From Chondrosia reniformis (taxonomy: Eukaryota; Porifera; Demospongiae; Chondrillida; Chondrillidae), in NCBI GenBank assembly GCA_947172415.1, contig OX359197.1, positions 4,154,001-4,218,000 of the forward strand: DNA of 64,000 bases, in the 5' to 3' direction. Under the pieces are notes generated by a model. It was not told the DNA's origin, made no database searches, and saw nothing but the letters and a program-made list of their open reading frames with translations. The position numbers and the translations under genes are program-made. The first letter of the stretch is position 1. Every line of letters starts with the position of its first letter. Shown here piece after piece: positions 1 to 10,817 of this stretch.

Positions 1-3000
1 AATTAATTCTGAAGACAAAAAAGCTACAGGTCAGTTTCTAACTAATTTGATACATGCATGGATTTAGCCTTAGCTAAGGGTTTTATATTAAGTAGTAACA
101 GTAAAACATGTTGCCTGTACTTTCTGCTACACATGTACGTATATATATGTTCAAATCACCAATTAGACAGAGGCCAAATTTGTTGCTAAACAATATTCAA
201 ACTAACTGCATATAAGCAACTGACAACTATAGTTGTAGTGTGGTATCAGAGCTCTGGCCACCTATCAGCTTATGCAGAGCTAGGATAGCTAAGGGGTGAT
301 TGGATTATTACTGTCTTTATCAAACATTATATTTGCCAAAGCATGAATTAGATATGCAAACAATCACCTGTAGTATATGATTGTCTATCTTTCTTTACTT
401 CTTCCTTCTTTAATAATATTGACAACTAACTTGCAGCCAGTGCTGATTACATAGCAGCTAGTAGAGAGATTGTCCACTTCAATGCGGGAGAAAGATACTC
501 TTCCTATTTGGAGATTACTCTCATTGATGATGAAGTAGCTGAGCCTACTGAGTCCTTCCAGTTGAATTATGATATCAAAGTTAGCAGGAATGGTGCAGAA
601 ACTGATCGAGTTTTAAAACTAAACGTTTCATCTGAAATTGAAATTAATGACAATGACGGTATGCCTCTGAACTATAATAATTTTGCTGTATATATACTTG
701 GTTGCTTTTTAATGTTTACATTTGTAATGTTTATTAATGTATGCAGAGGCAGGAATAACTTTAAATGTCAGTGAAGTGTCTTATAGAGAGGACATTGGTG
801 TAATTCAACTTAATCTTTTAAGCAATGCAGCATTTCAACATGATCAAGTCATTGATATCCAAGCATACAATGAAACTGCAGAAAGTATGTATAATTAGTT
901 ATAACATACATATGTCCTCTCATTGTATGCAGGGTATGCACATACATATGTATATACATAATACCATATACATGCTGATGTTTGATTCTTATATATATAC
1001 AATATTATAGACACTAATGACTATGAACTACTTAATAAGACTGTAACAATAAGAAGTGGAGAGATGGAGTCTGAAGCAATTATGATTAATATTGTTGCCG
1101 ATGAAATACCAGAGGACACTGAGACATTTATTATTACCTTCACCTTATCAGAATCAGTTAGGAATAATGGAGGTGTGGTTGGCAGTATAAATGAAGTGAA
1201 AATCTCAATTGAAGATGACGATGGTTAGTATTTTATTTTGTGGAGTCATTGTGTTTACTGTAACAGTATGATGTATACTTTCATCACAATGCTTTCTTCA
1301 GTCAGGATCTAGGTATATAATGTGTTTTCTCATTGTATATGTAGCACTTTTTATACAGTTTTTGGACACTGAGCTTACCGTTTCTGAATCAGCAGGAATA
1401 ATTGCTGTTAACATGAAGGTATTCCAAGGAACTGTTACGGAACCATTTAATGTGACCATTTTTGGACAAAGTGGGACAGCCATGGGTTAGTAGTCTGTAA
1501 GCATACATTGGAGTTCGGGTGGATCGGCGGACAGTACGATGGAAACGTCTACGATATCAATCGATTTTAGAAGTCGATGTATTGCCGATAATGATACCTC
1601 AATCGATTCCTTACCGATTACTTTTTGAATATGATATGGGAGAGAGCCCACTTTGGATACGCAGCGAGATGATTCGTTACCTGGTATCACTCGACTGGCA
1701 CTCGTTGGTGATTGCGTACCACTCGTTGGCAATTACGTATCACTCGTTTGACACACGGCAGCAATTAGCAAGTCGAGAGGCTTCGGTCGAGGATTTTACC
1801 GATCTCGGTGAGTGACTCGCTCTAATTCCTCGATCGAGGTGGCGTTTCTTTTGACGCGTACCGTATATACGTATATACACAGAATAGTGAGCCTAATCTT
1901 TAGACCAATTTACTTTTTAGGAGCCAAGGTCTTATTAGTAACTCTGATTACCACCAGTCATACAAAAAAAAAACAAATATATGCCACTGCTATTTTCCTT
2001 GTTGAGGCTCATTATGACTTCTATAGTTTGATGAATGCCTCTTTCTTTACAATCACAAAACACTTCTATTACTAGGAGGTGACTTCAGTCAATAAAAAAC
2101 TGATTACAGGAACTGTACTCAACTACCATTTTTAATACACCAAAACAAATTATCTACAGCCTACGTGTAATACTTAGGTCCTCACTTACTTTGCAATAAA
2201 TTATTCCACATAATAGAGTAAAAGTTCATTGCTACATTTCTTTCATAACAACCTAGACTAGATGATGAGCTTTTAGTAGCAATGCAAAACAACGAATCAT
2301 TACAGGAACTTTTGGTCTGTAGACCTTCATCATCTGAATGACACTAAAGAGTTACATCTTAGGTTAAAAACAATGAACTGTCTGAGATTAGATATTTGGG
2401 ACTCTCAATATCAGGTCATTTGGGAGGGTCCAAAGTGAAAGGGGTAGAAAGGTATCAGTGGAAGTTGTCCATATATTCTGAACCACCCTAGGGCCAACAA
2501 TTTGGACAAATCATCAAGAAACCGGTACCACTTAGTCAATGTTTTATCACTTCTATTTTAGACATACATTGATGACATCATAGCACATCATGCTTTCTTA
2601 TTTAACCAATCAGTTTGTTGTATTTTATATATTGAGGTGTAACTCTTGTGTCATCCCAGAAATAACTAATTGTTAGAGAAGCTCATCATATATATAGGTT
2701 GCCTTATATTCCACATGTAGATTGGTTGTACTGCTATGTCTACTGAATACATACATACTGTATAGCTGGAATATTGGCTGGAAGAATATTTGATGATTTT
2801 GGGCAGATTGAAATATTGACAGTTTTAATTTTAGTGGTTACCCACGTTATATACAATGGATTAAATTGGTGTATTATAATTTGGTGATTCATGTAAAAAT
2901 CACCAATTTGCCAAAATAAATTCTCAGCCAATATTTTTGGCTATATGGTAAATATGGCATTCGGTGGTTTTGTTGAATTATCATTTAACAGTTTTTTGTG

Positions 3001-3298
3001 TAATCCTTAAAAACACAAGTATTAATAACTTCTGTAGATACATCATAAGTGATAAGGATTATGGGCATTTTTAATAATAACTGAAATGGTTGAGCTTTAT
3101 AAACACAATATTATAGAAGTTAAATTACGTACCTTTGTCACTAATCATTTCAATTACCTAGATAATATTTGTATGTGTGGCTCAGATTTATGTAGGTTAA
3201 ACTCAAGAGTTGAAAATTTGCATTAGTTGATTACACATACAGATGTGTAAAAACATTGATATAATTTGTATCACATTTGTACCCTGAAAACTCATATT

Positions 3299-3335
<37 letters not shown>

Positions 3336-6300
3336 CTTGCACTGTATATATATATATATATATTCCAATGAATACACCTAAATCCATCTCTGAATACAAT
3401 ATCCTAAGAGAGGTTTATGGACTACTGTCACCTTATCATGCTTTTAAATTGGATGGGGTATCTAGTCTATACTCATGCACTAGCTACCCCAACCAATCCA
3501 CACTCTTGGTTTCATTATACACTCTTTTCTGTCTTTTTTTAATTTTATGTTTTTCTAGATACTCCTTATAGCATAGTAATCTTTAGTGTTGGACTAAACA
3601 ATTCTACTTGAAGAAGAGAATTATATAACTAATGCAGGAATGCTAGATAACGAAATTATATGTATATTATAGAATAATCTTTTATGATGATGTGATTTCT
3701 GTTCCTAGATACATATGATTATCTAATCACAAGTGAAAGCATTGTGACATTTGAGACTGATCAAATAACTTCTACTGGTGGAATAATTATCATTGTTGAC
3801 GATAACATATATGAAGGAAAAGAGACTTTTACCATTGCAGCACAGCTTGATAATGAAACAGCAAGAAGGTTTAGAATATTGCCTCCTTTCCCCACTATTA
3901 ACCTGACAGATGATGATGGTATGTGTATTGTGACATTTAGTCTGATCAATTGAGATATTATTTTTAGATCCTGGAACTTGTATCATTAGTTACTTAACTT
4001 CCTTAGGAGCAGATGATGATGGTATGTGTATTATTGGTCAATACAATGAAACTAGGTTTTCTATATCACTCTAAAGATATATTAAGTTTAACCATTTTTT
4101 CATAACTGTGTTCCATGTTCAAGATGATATATTGTGTATTTAATGCAACTGTGGTTTTGCTGTTATGTACGTTTGTATGTAGTTTTGTTCAACTTTGAAT
4201 TGGACAACATTCAAGTGGAAGAGAATGTAGGATTCTTCAATGTATGTGTTATAAAGACAGGAACAAGAAACACAGAAACATCTGTACTGATAACCCCATC
4301 TGATACAGATATGGACTTCAGTGGTTTTATGGCTAATCGTATGTCCTACTTTCATATAGAGACATATACACATATCTACCAACTGAACTTACAAGAAATT
4401 AATATGTACATTATAATCACGGATATTCAAAAGAATTGATTATCCCTTGTCAGAATAACACACAGTTTTTCATAATCACCTTCATATTTAGTATTAATTT
4501 TGACTGCATGTAACATGTTTATTCCTCTAGGTATAAGTTAGGATAGATTTGAAACTATTTTCACATTGTATGAATTTTGTTTTCAGATATACTGAGCTTT
4601 CAAGTTTATAAAACTGTAATTGTGTTATTCCTTGTTTTCCTACCGTTCTTTATAATTGTGAATTATTTAAGGGTCAAGATTGTTAAGATTGTGTCAATAT
4701 ACGTATAGGCCCAAAAAAGTGGCAAAATAATTTGAGTGTGGGTTACAGGTGTCCCACAAGTTTTAACTTGAATTACTTGTTTGTTTATCTATATTTAAGT
4801 AATTGTGAAGCAAAATATTAAAATATGTTCCACAAAGCCAATATTATAGTCATATTCTATGTATTGAAAGATCTACTTTAGTCCTTTTTCATTGAAATAT
4901 CAACCATTACCAGTTGGCAATTGGTATTTTAATTTAATTTGGTGGATATATTTTTAAATTATTTTGTCACGGTACTACTATCATACGTATCTGCATATTC
5001 TTTACTTATTAGGTGGTGATGATTATGATGACTCAATAGTTGAGATTATATTTCAGCCTAATGACACAGTTGTATGTGTAGACATTCCTATAATAGATGA
5101 CTCAGTATTGGAGCAGAATGAAACATTTATTGTGAATCTTGTAAGACCTATCGTTTCTTCTGGAGTTGAAATTGGGAACATGAATAAATCCTTTCTGACA
5201 ATTCAAAATGATGACAGTAAGCACATATACAAACCATGGTTTTGTAATTTTTGAGATGTTGTTCTATGTCAAGGTTTTGATAGTTGTGACAGAAATAATC
5301 ACTGGAATGTATTATGCCAAACTAGCCAAGGAACCAGTCTAATCTGAGGGAGTGCAGGACTGCCATCACTTGGCTGATCCGCCCTAATACATTCTAGTAA
5401 TTATTCTATCACATCATACCCTTTGCACAGGCTTTGTGCAAATACTTCTCTTTAGTTCTACATGTAAAATATTACGTACATGGAAGATTCAAAATGCTAC
5501 ATTCATGTTTGTGTGTATGTTTTAATTAATGCAATGACTACAAAGAGTCAATTGTAAATATATACTGTATTTCATTGACTGTTGTTAATCCTCTAGGTGT
5601 GTTTAAATTTGAAGTTTACATTTCCATTAGACTGTGACCTTGCTTACAAATGGTATTAATCCTTATACATTCCTATTTACTATCTGGAATTAAATGACTT
5701 AATGGAATGTTAAAGCCTATGTATGATGACTGTTCTAAAACAATATACTTTGCTGTTGTAATTACGTACCTTCCAATAGAAATCTTTGTACAGTTTTCAA
5801 CTGACAATATAACTGTGAATGAAGGTGATGGTATGGTCGAAATCATGCTTCAGTCAGGCCTCTCTGATGTTCCTTACTCAGTAGTTGTGACCCCTTCCAC
5901 TGGGAGTGCTATTGGTAAGTTGTAGTTTGTACTCACTGTTGCGTTATTACTAAGGGTGCTAGCACTAACCCTACTTTAGGGTTGTAGTCTACTAATGAAA
6001 CGTCTTTTCCATTTGCATAGCTGACATAGACTTCAATAGTTCCAGTTTACTTGCTAATTTTGATGTTCGAGAAAGAAATACAACTCTTTTCATTTCTATC
6101 ATTGATGATTCATTGATTAAGCCTCCGGAAACATTCACTCTGGACATCACAATCCCCCCTTATGCTACCCAGCTAGGTGTGGGCCTAGAATCACCTCACA
6201 TGATGACAATAACCATAACAGATAATGATTGTGTGAATGTATCCCTGACTCCTCAGCAGATTCAGGTTGATGAAGGGAGATCATACTTCTTTACTGTTGA

Positions 6301-9300
6301 GGCAAGAGGAATGTTTGTGGCTCCTTTTAATATAGAGATCATGCCAGTTGAAATGTCAGCTACTGGTATGTCCTCTATGTATAAAATATCAAATAAATTG
6401 TATTGTTTTTCTTATAATTATCTATTAAAAATTTATCATTTTAGATGAAGACTTTGATACCACAACATTGCTAGTGACATTTAATCCTGGTGAATCTAAA
6501 AAGGAATTGTCAATCAAAACTGTAAATGATGATGTAAACGAAGGCACAGAAACCTTCAGAATAGAACTTGTTGTCGATTTATCAAAACTGAATGAAACAT
6601 ATATTTGTATTGATGTGAACGTGGGTAGCTTGCTGGTAAATATCACTGACGATGATGATGGTGAGTGTATTTGGTACTTATTTGTTTCCTATGCCTGTGG
6701 ACTTGAAAACTTACCCTAAATACATTTTAAATCACATAGAGTAAGGATTCCTTCTAATTGTGTCGAACTTATCTTTCTCAACATTCAAAAGACAACGTGC
6801 ATTCTTCTTTGATGGATCATTAATCTTACCTGCCATAACTATATTGATATAACCTCCAAAGTTGCTCAAGTTATTTACTTAAGGAGAATGTTATGGTTTC
6901 TCCGAGGGAAGGTGATGTTCTTGTTCTATTCATCATATGAAATATCCATTTTCCTACATACTATGCCTATTCTGTAAAAGAGCCTATAGGGGAACTAAAC
7001 CTGAAGAGAGCTTTGGATGAAGATACAGGAGTCTTTTCTTCCTTCTTTTCCCTTCTTTCATCTTCTTCTCCACTGGGTCAGACAGCCATTTCTGAGAATT
7101 CCACCCTTCATCAGTGATCCTGGGAGTGTTTGTCTTTTTCTTTATCTTGATCTTCTGTGAATCCTTGGCCTGGAATATGAATATCATTTTGTGAGTACAC
7201 CAATCTAATTTGGAATGTATGCACCCAGGGCAGGATACTATGCTAGAAAGGATCCAGATTATGTTGGTTGCATCATTAAAAGGATTTCAAGATCATATTA
7301 GCAGAGGCCAAAAGGAAAATACTAGAATGGACCACCTTTCAGGAGAGATGGATGCATTTAGTGAAGCAGGTCTTTTCCTATATTAATCACATCAGCTTCC
7401 TACTTACCATCCCTGTTATGTATATACCCTCCAACAGAGACAGATATCACTATAAAACCAGTTCAATGTATAATTTTATCCTCCCCTTCCTAAAGTAAAG
7501 AGCAACTTTGGTAAGACATCTTTTCATTATTTTCAAGGCACCTCAATTTGAAATTCACTCCCAACCATAATCTGTTCTGTCAAATTTAAAGAACTATTCA
7601 TCAAATCTGTAAACCATCTTTATTCCCCTCATTATTCTTGTATATTTGGACCTCTTAAAATTATATTTAAGTTCAGAATATACATGCATTGTATTTAATA
7701 TGCGAGGTACTACCAAATAGCAAAATTTAACATTGAGCTTTATTAGTCACGGAAAGTTTAAACCAAATTCTTACCTTGTGTTTACCCACTTTGTGTACAC
7801 AAATTAGATAACTAAGTAAAAAAGGTATTGATTTTTTATGATTCAAGAATGAGAAAAGAATCAAGTTAACCAAGGGAGAGTTAAAATGAAAGTAGCAATA
7901 TCGTAACAGTACTTACAAAAGTGTAAAAATTAACCTCATATATTTAGTTCCCCGTATAGTAGTGGCCAGTCATACTTGATATTTACCCCAAAGAACTTAT
8001 TCTTAAAAAGACAAATACCAGCCCTAAAAATCCCCCTTTTTAGACTTAGATATAACCATTACTAACAATCAATTTATCACTAAAGTATATGATAAGCGAG
8101 AGGACTTTAACTTTGATATAGTAAATTTCCCCCATTTAGATAGTAATATTCCTAATACCCCAGCCTATGGTGTCTTTATTTCACAACTAATTAGGTATTC
8201 TAGAATATGTAGTGACTTCTCCAGTTTTCAGGCTAAAAGTTTGCAGTTATGCAATAGGCTTATTAAGCAGGGTTACAAATACTTTAGGCTAAAATCAACC
8301 TTTAAAACCTTCCTATCCCGGCAGCCTCTAGTTAGAATCAAGTATAAGCAAAAAGTAGCTAGTATGCTTAAGGACTGTCTTGTGTTACCCCATATTGTGT
8401 TACCCCACCTCCAAAGAAATGTTACTACTAGAAGACCTAAGGGTAGACTTACGTAATATGTCCTACTTGTGTCTATAGTTATGCTGAGTCTGTTTTACCT
8501 GTACAAGCAAGATTACTAATAGATTTATAATTAATTCATTAAAGTTAATTGGACCTACATTCCTTTCATAAAATTAAATTTCATCATGTGTCTTAGTTAA
8601 CACCTTATTTAACTTTTGGCGCCAAAATAGTGTATATGAGCCAAGGATTCACAGAAGATCAAGATAAAGAAAAAGACAAAGACTCCCAGGATCACTGATG
8701 AAGGGTGGAATTCCCAGAAACGGCTGTCTGACCCAGTGGAGAAGAAGATGAAAGAAGGGAAAAGAAGGAAGAAAAGACTCCTGTATCTTCATCTAAAGCT
8801 CTCTTTAGGTTTAGTTCCCCTATAGGCTCTTTTTACAGAATAGGCATATAGCATGTAGGAAAATGGTATCTTAGATTTTTCTTGTGGATGTACCCCTTAT
8901 CTGCTGATAAGGACACCACAGGCATATTTGCTCTTGGGAGAACTTATTAGCAGAATAGCAACTCAAACTTCCATTGTATGCCATACTGATGAGTCTTATA
9001 TAATAAGGACAAACCCCAGCTGTCTAAATATGGCTCAGCCATCTTTTTGAATGGCTAGGGGAGACTCTGGTTCCCATCAAGTGAACTTTGATTCCGCCCA
9101 TTAGGTCATTGCACTCCTCAGTGGACATGAGTGGGCAGGGGAAATATCCATTGTTCAATGATGATGATGACATCAATGTCTTAAGATAGGTTTTAGATCT
9201 TAAAGTTCCCCTATCATTTCTAAATAGATGTACCACATTATATATATACATCAGTGTTCTCTCTAGCCTCTTTCCAGATGGCACAGTGTCCTTTGGAGCC

Positions 9301-10610
9301 CTTACTTGCCCTTTGACATCCCTTTATGTGCCCTTCAGCCCCTATAAAATATTACTCTCCATGCCCATCACACTCTCATAGTCAGAAGTATTTGTCATGC
9401 ATTCATCTTGTCATATAACCAATACAAAGACGCAACCATGCAACAACTGATCCATTAATGACAATATATGTGCCACTACAACTGTCAGCAAGTACAATAA
9501 TTGTGTCCAGGCCTCCAGGATGTACCCTTTGGACTGGCGAGAACACTGATATACATGTACATTACATTAAGTAGAACACTAGCAGGGTTCCTACATGTAC
9601 ATATTTCAATCATTGCATGCACAGTATATAATCTCTCTATTATATATCTTGTCTCTTTTGTATGTAGTTAGAGCTCATATTAGTAAAAATGACTCAATAT
9701 CTGGTGATCCCTTATTGACAGTACCCATTCTGCTGAATAGCACCAACGAGGCATTTAAAGACCCTTCTCTCTGCCTACAATTCCATGGACTCCATAATAC
9801 AGTCTTTAATCTGATATCTGATTCCTGCTTGACTGTAAATGCTAAATATAAAACAGTAGAAGATGGCCTAAATATTGTTAGCGAATTAGGCCTTGTTGCT
9901 GTGGGAAACAACAACACTTGTCATAGACTAAGAGTTGACATTGATGGATGTAGAACCTGGATGGATGGTGAATTAATAAATGGAAGGAAGCTTGATGATG
10001 GAATAGAAGTTATAAATAGTAGAAATCGTAGTCGCATATCAGTTCCCAACTGTGACAATGTAGACCTTGTGATGTGGGTAGTGTGTCAGCATATTGATGG
10101 AGTAGACATGCTTAAGTATGTCATAACCAGAGGATTAAATCTCAGACCTACTTCTCATGGAATCCTTGGTGAGTGCAAGCTAAATTGTCTTTTCTATGAA
10201 GTAATAGCCATATCTCTAAATTTGACGTGATATTGTTAAATAGATAAGGGTTTTCTCCCATTTTTATGAATATAGGTCAATTCTGGAATATTCCTTTCAC
10301 CATTGAACCATATAATGGACCATATGGGTCTCTCATTCCAGAAGAAGTGAATGATTATTATGTTCTCACAATGTCCCCTCCTCTATCAAAGAAAAGAAGC
10401 TTTGTTGCAGAGTACTACTACTACACCTGGGACCTCATTTTCTCTCCATGTTTCTATGCTGGAAATTTACAGGGAGGCCCATTGCGAGAGGTACAAGATG
10501 GCCCAAATGACCCTCCGATACAGGGTTACTACAGGGACTACATTGTATTCAGTTTATTTGACACCACACCAAAATACAACAGGTTCACTGCTACTTGTAC
10601 TATTTTCTAA
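1..10610 (+). CDS. Calx-beta repeat protein with ITIH C-terminal domain (3' part of gene)
   Basis: Predicted extracellular, Ca2+-binding adhesion-type protein. Exons by frame and GT-AG sites: 1-29 (partial), 437-658, 747-884, 1011-1223, 1345-1485, 3709-3918, 4183-4338, 5013-5216, 5780-5914, 6021-6365, 6445-6660, 9668-10168 and 10276-10610 (stop TAA). Every internal junction is phase 1. The first eleven exons give six Calx-beta repeats; each ends in an acidic strand (INDNDG, IEDDDG, TDDDG, ITDDDDG) and has the acidic loop plus E-T-F core (for example PEDTETFIITF). Each repeat is split by one intron; exon 6021-6365 fuses the end of repeat 5 to the start of repeat 6. The last two exons encode an ITIH C-terminal domain (see separate entry). 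The 5' end lies outside the window. The join across 6661-9667 rests on phase and order; the ITIH part could be a separate gene. Confidence 0.72.
2761..2945. mobile_element. MITE-like foldback element
   Basis: The left end (TATAGCTGG-AATATTGGCTG) matches the reverse complement of the right end (CAGCCAATATTTTTGGCTATA) over about 45 bp with a few mismatches, enclosing roughly 95 bp without coding capacity. This is the structure of a small non-autonomous inverted-repeat transposon. Its family is not identified. Confidence 0.55.
3301..3362. repeat. TA dinucleotide microsatellite
   Basis: Two runs of alternating TA (about 34 and 18 bp) are separated by a short ACTTGCACTG interruption. They lie inside an intron of the Calx-beta gene. 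Confidence 0.95.
4007..4021 (+). other. possible 15-nt micro-exon or duplicated exon end
   Basis: CCTTAG precedes GAGCAGATGATGATG and GTATGTGTATT follows. The 3' part copies the end of exon 3709-3918 including its donor (GATGATGATGGTATGTGTATT). Fifteen nucleotides in phase 1 would add five residues (roughly GADDD) without breaking the frame. It may equally be a non-functional local duplication. Confidence 0.3.
5290..5412. mobile_element. MITE-like foldback element (family shared with 28798-28986)
   Basis: An imperfect palindrome of about 55 bp per arm: the left arm AATAATCACTGGAATGTATT pairs with the reverse complement of the right arm, AATAATTACTAGAATGTATT, and both arms continue through an AGCCAAG word. 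The centre is about 15 bp. No coding capacity. It lies in an intron of the Calx-beta gene. Confidence 0.65.
6661..6939 (+). other. intron start of the Calx-beta gene with a short dispersed repeat
   Basis: No exon recognised. About 6745-6790 (TTCTAATTGTGTCGAACTTATCTTT) resembles 31020-31055 in the CoREST intron, so a short dispersed repeat lies here. Confidence 0.4.
7176..8038. other. Non-coding spacer inside the inverted-repeat element
   Basis: AT-rich, no open frame with recognisable similarity. It may be decayed upstream retroelement sequence. Confidence 0.3.
8039..8456 (+). pseudogene. Retroelement polyprotein fragment (RT C-terminal flank)
   Basis: Continuous frame reading FLDLDIT, then VYDKREDFNFDIVNFPHLD, PAYGVFISQLIRYSRIC and LIKQGYKYFRLKSTF. 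This order of motifs (F-L-D-L, K-x-Y-D-K-R, F-x-F-x-I-V-N-F-P, Y-G-V-x-I-S-Q-L-I-R, L-L-K-Q-G-Y) is the conserved tail that follows the RT domain in a retroelement family common in cnidarian and sponge genomes. The RT core itself is missing, so it is a dead fragment. Confidence 0.6.
8876..9667 (+). other. Intron 3' part upstream of the ITIH-C exons
   Basis: No convincing exon. An 86-codon minus-strand open frame (9024-9284) resembles nothing I know. The last 60 bases are pyrimidine-rich and end in TATGTAG, consistent with an acceptor at 9666-9667. Confidence 0.4.
9668..10610 (+). CDS. ITIH heavy-chain C-terminal-like domain exons
   Basis: Two phase-1 exons (9668-10168, 10276-10610). The first has the beta-rich N-terminal half of the inter-alpha-trypsin-inhibitor heavy-chain C-terminal domain: a VFNLISDSCLTVNAK strand, then an RVDIDGCRTWMDGE segment. 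The exon junction reads HGILGQFWNIPF, matching the family's H-G-L/I-L/I-G-Q-F signature. The second exon ends with QGYYRDYIVFSLFD, the position of the family's terminal DYIVP-type strand, and stops 14 residues later. In vertebrates this region sits after VIT and VWA domains in hyaluronan-linking heavy chains; neither is visible here. An in-frame ATG at 9595 followed by a hydrophobic stretch could be a signal peptide, but the same bases read well as an intron polypyrimidine tract, so I favour an internal exon. Confidence 0.65.
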
Positions 10611-10772
10611 AAGAAACAAGACTTGTGAAAGAACCATTACTACTTTATTTAGGAAAATCTACAATTAACAACTACAGTACATTTACCAATCAATTGATAA
10701 TGCTTACGATATTTTCTTCTTGTGCTGTATGTCAATATATCGAGATATATCGGCGATTACCTTACCCTATGG

Positions 10773-10817
10773 CGTACTTCCGGGGATTTTTTCAAAGCTG
10801 CGGGTTTAAAAGTAAAA
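10773..10817 (+). promoter_or_regulatory. Putative CoREST promoter / 5' UTR with ETS-type site
   Basis: ACTTCCGG at 10776-10783 is a consensus ETS/GABP-type site about 35 bp before the CoREST start codon. No TATA box is visible. The upstream gene stops at 10610, so the promoter has to lie within about 200 bp. The role is inferred from position. Confidence 0.4.

Larger units (their letters stand above)
1486..3708 (+). other. 2.2-kb intron of the Calx-beta gene
   Basis: No coding exon recognised. 1500-1850 is unusually rich in CpG and TCGA-type words compared with its AT-rich surroundings and has overlapping 80-100 codon open frames on both strands without any family resemblance; it may be an inserted element. 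1850-2700 shows nothing I can name. A foldback element (2761-2945) and a TA microsatellite (3301-3362) follow. Confidence 0.5.
6940..8875. mobile_element. Composite retroelement relic bounded by ~235-bp inverted repeats
   Basis: 6940-7175 and 8640-8875 are inverted copies of the same sequence; both contain the reverse or forward form of CAGAATAGGCATA and GAAGGGTGGAATTCCCAGAA. Further copies in direct orientation are at 52505-52740 and, partly, 52840-52990. The interior (about 1.4 kb) carries a reverse-transcriptase-polyprotein-like fragment at 8039-8456. The element sits in the intron between the Calx-beta and ITIH-C exons. Either two copies of one repeat flank a captured piece, or this is a foldback element. 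Confidence 0.6.

Noticed and set aside
1519-1815. 98-codon plus-strand open frame and an overlapping 81-codon minus-strand frame
   Set aside because: No domain, no splice logic, and they sit inside an intron of a well-supported gene.
3301-3362. TA run considered as a promoter element
   Set aside because: Simple microsatellite inside an intron.
6984-7187. Lysine-rich open frames (KEGKRRKKR type) in the inverted-repeat arms
   Set aside because: The same sequence recurs as a dispersed repeat with different frames open in each copy; low-complexity purine-rich DNA explains the lysines.
9595-9667. In-frame ATG and hydrophobic stretch before the ITIH-C exon, a possible signal peptide
   Set aside because: The hydrophobic residues come from a pyrimidine-rich tract that ends in TATGTAG exactly at the phase-1 boundary expected from the Calx-beta exons; kept only as an alternative.
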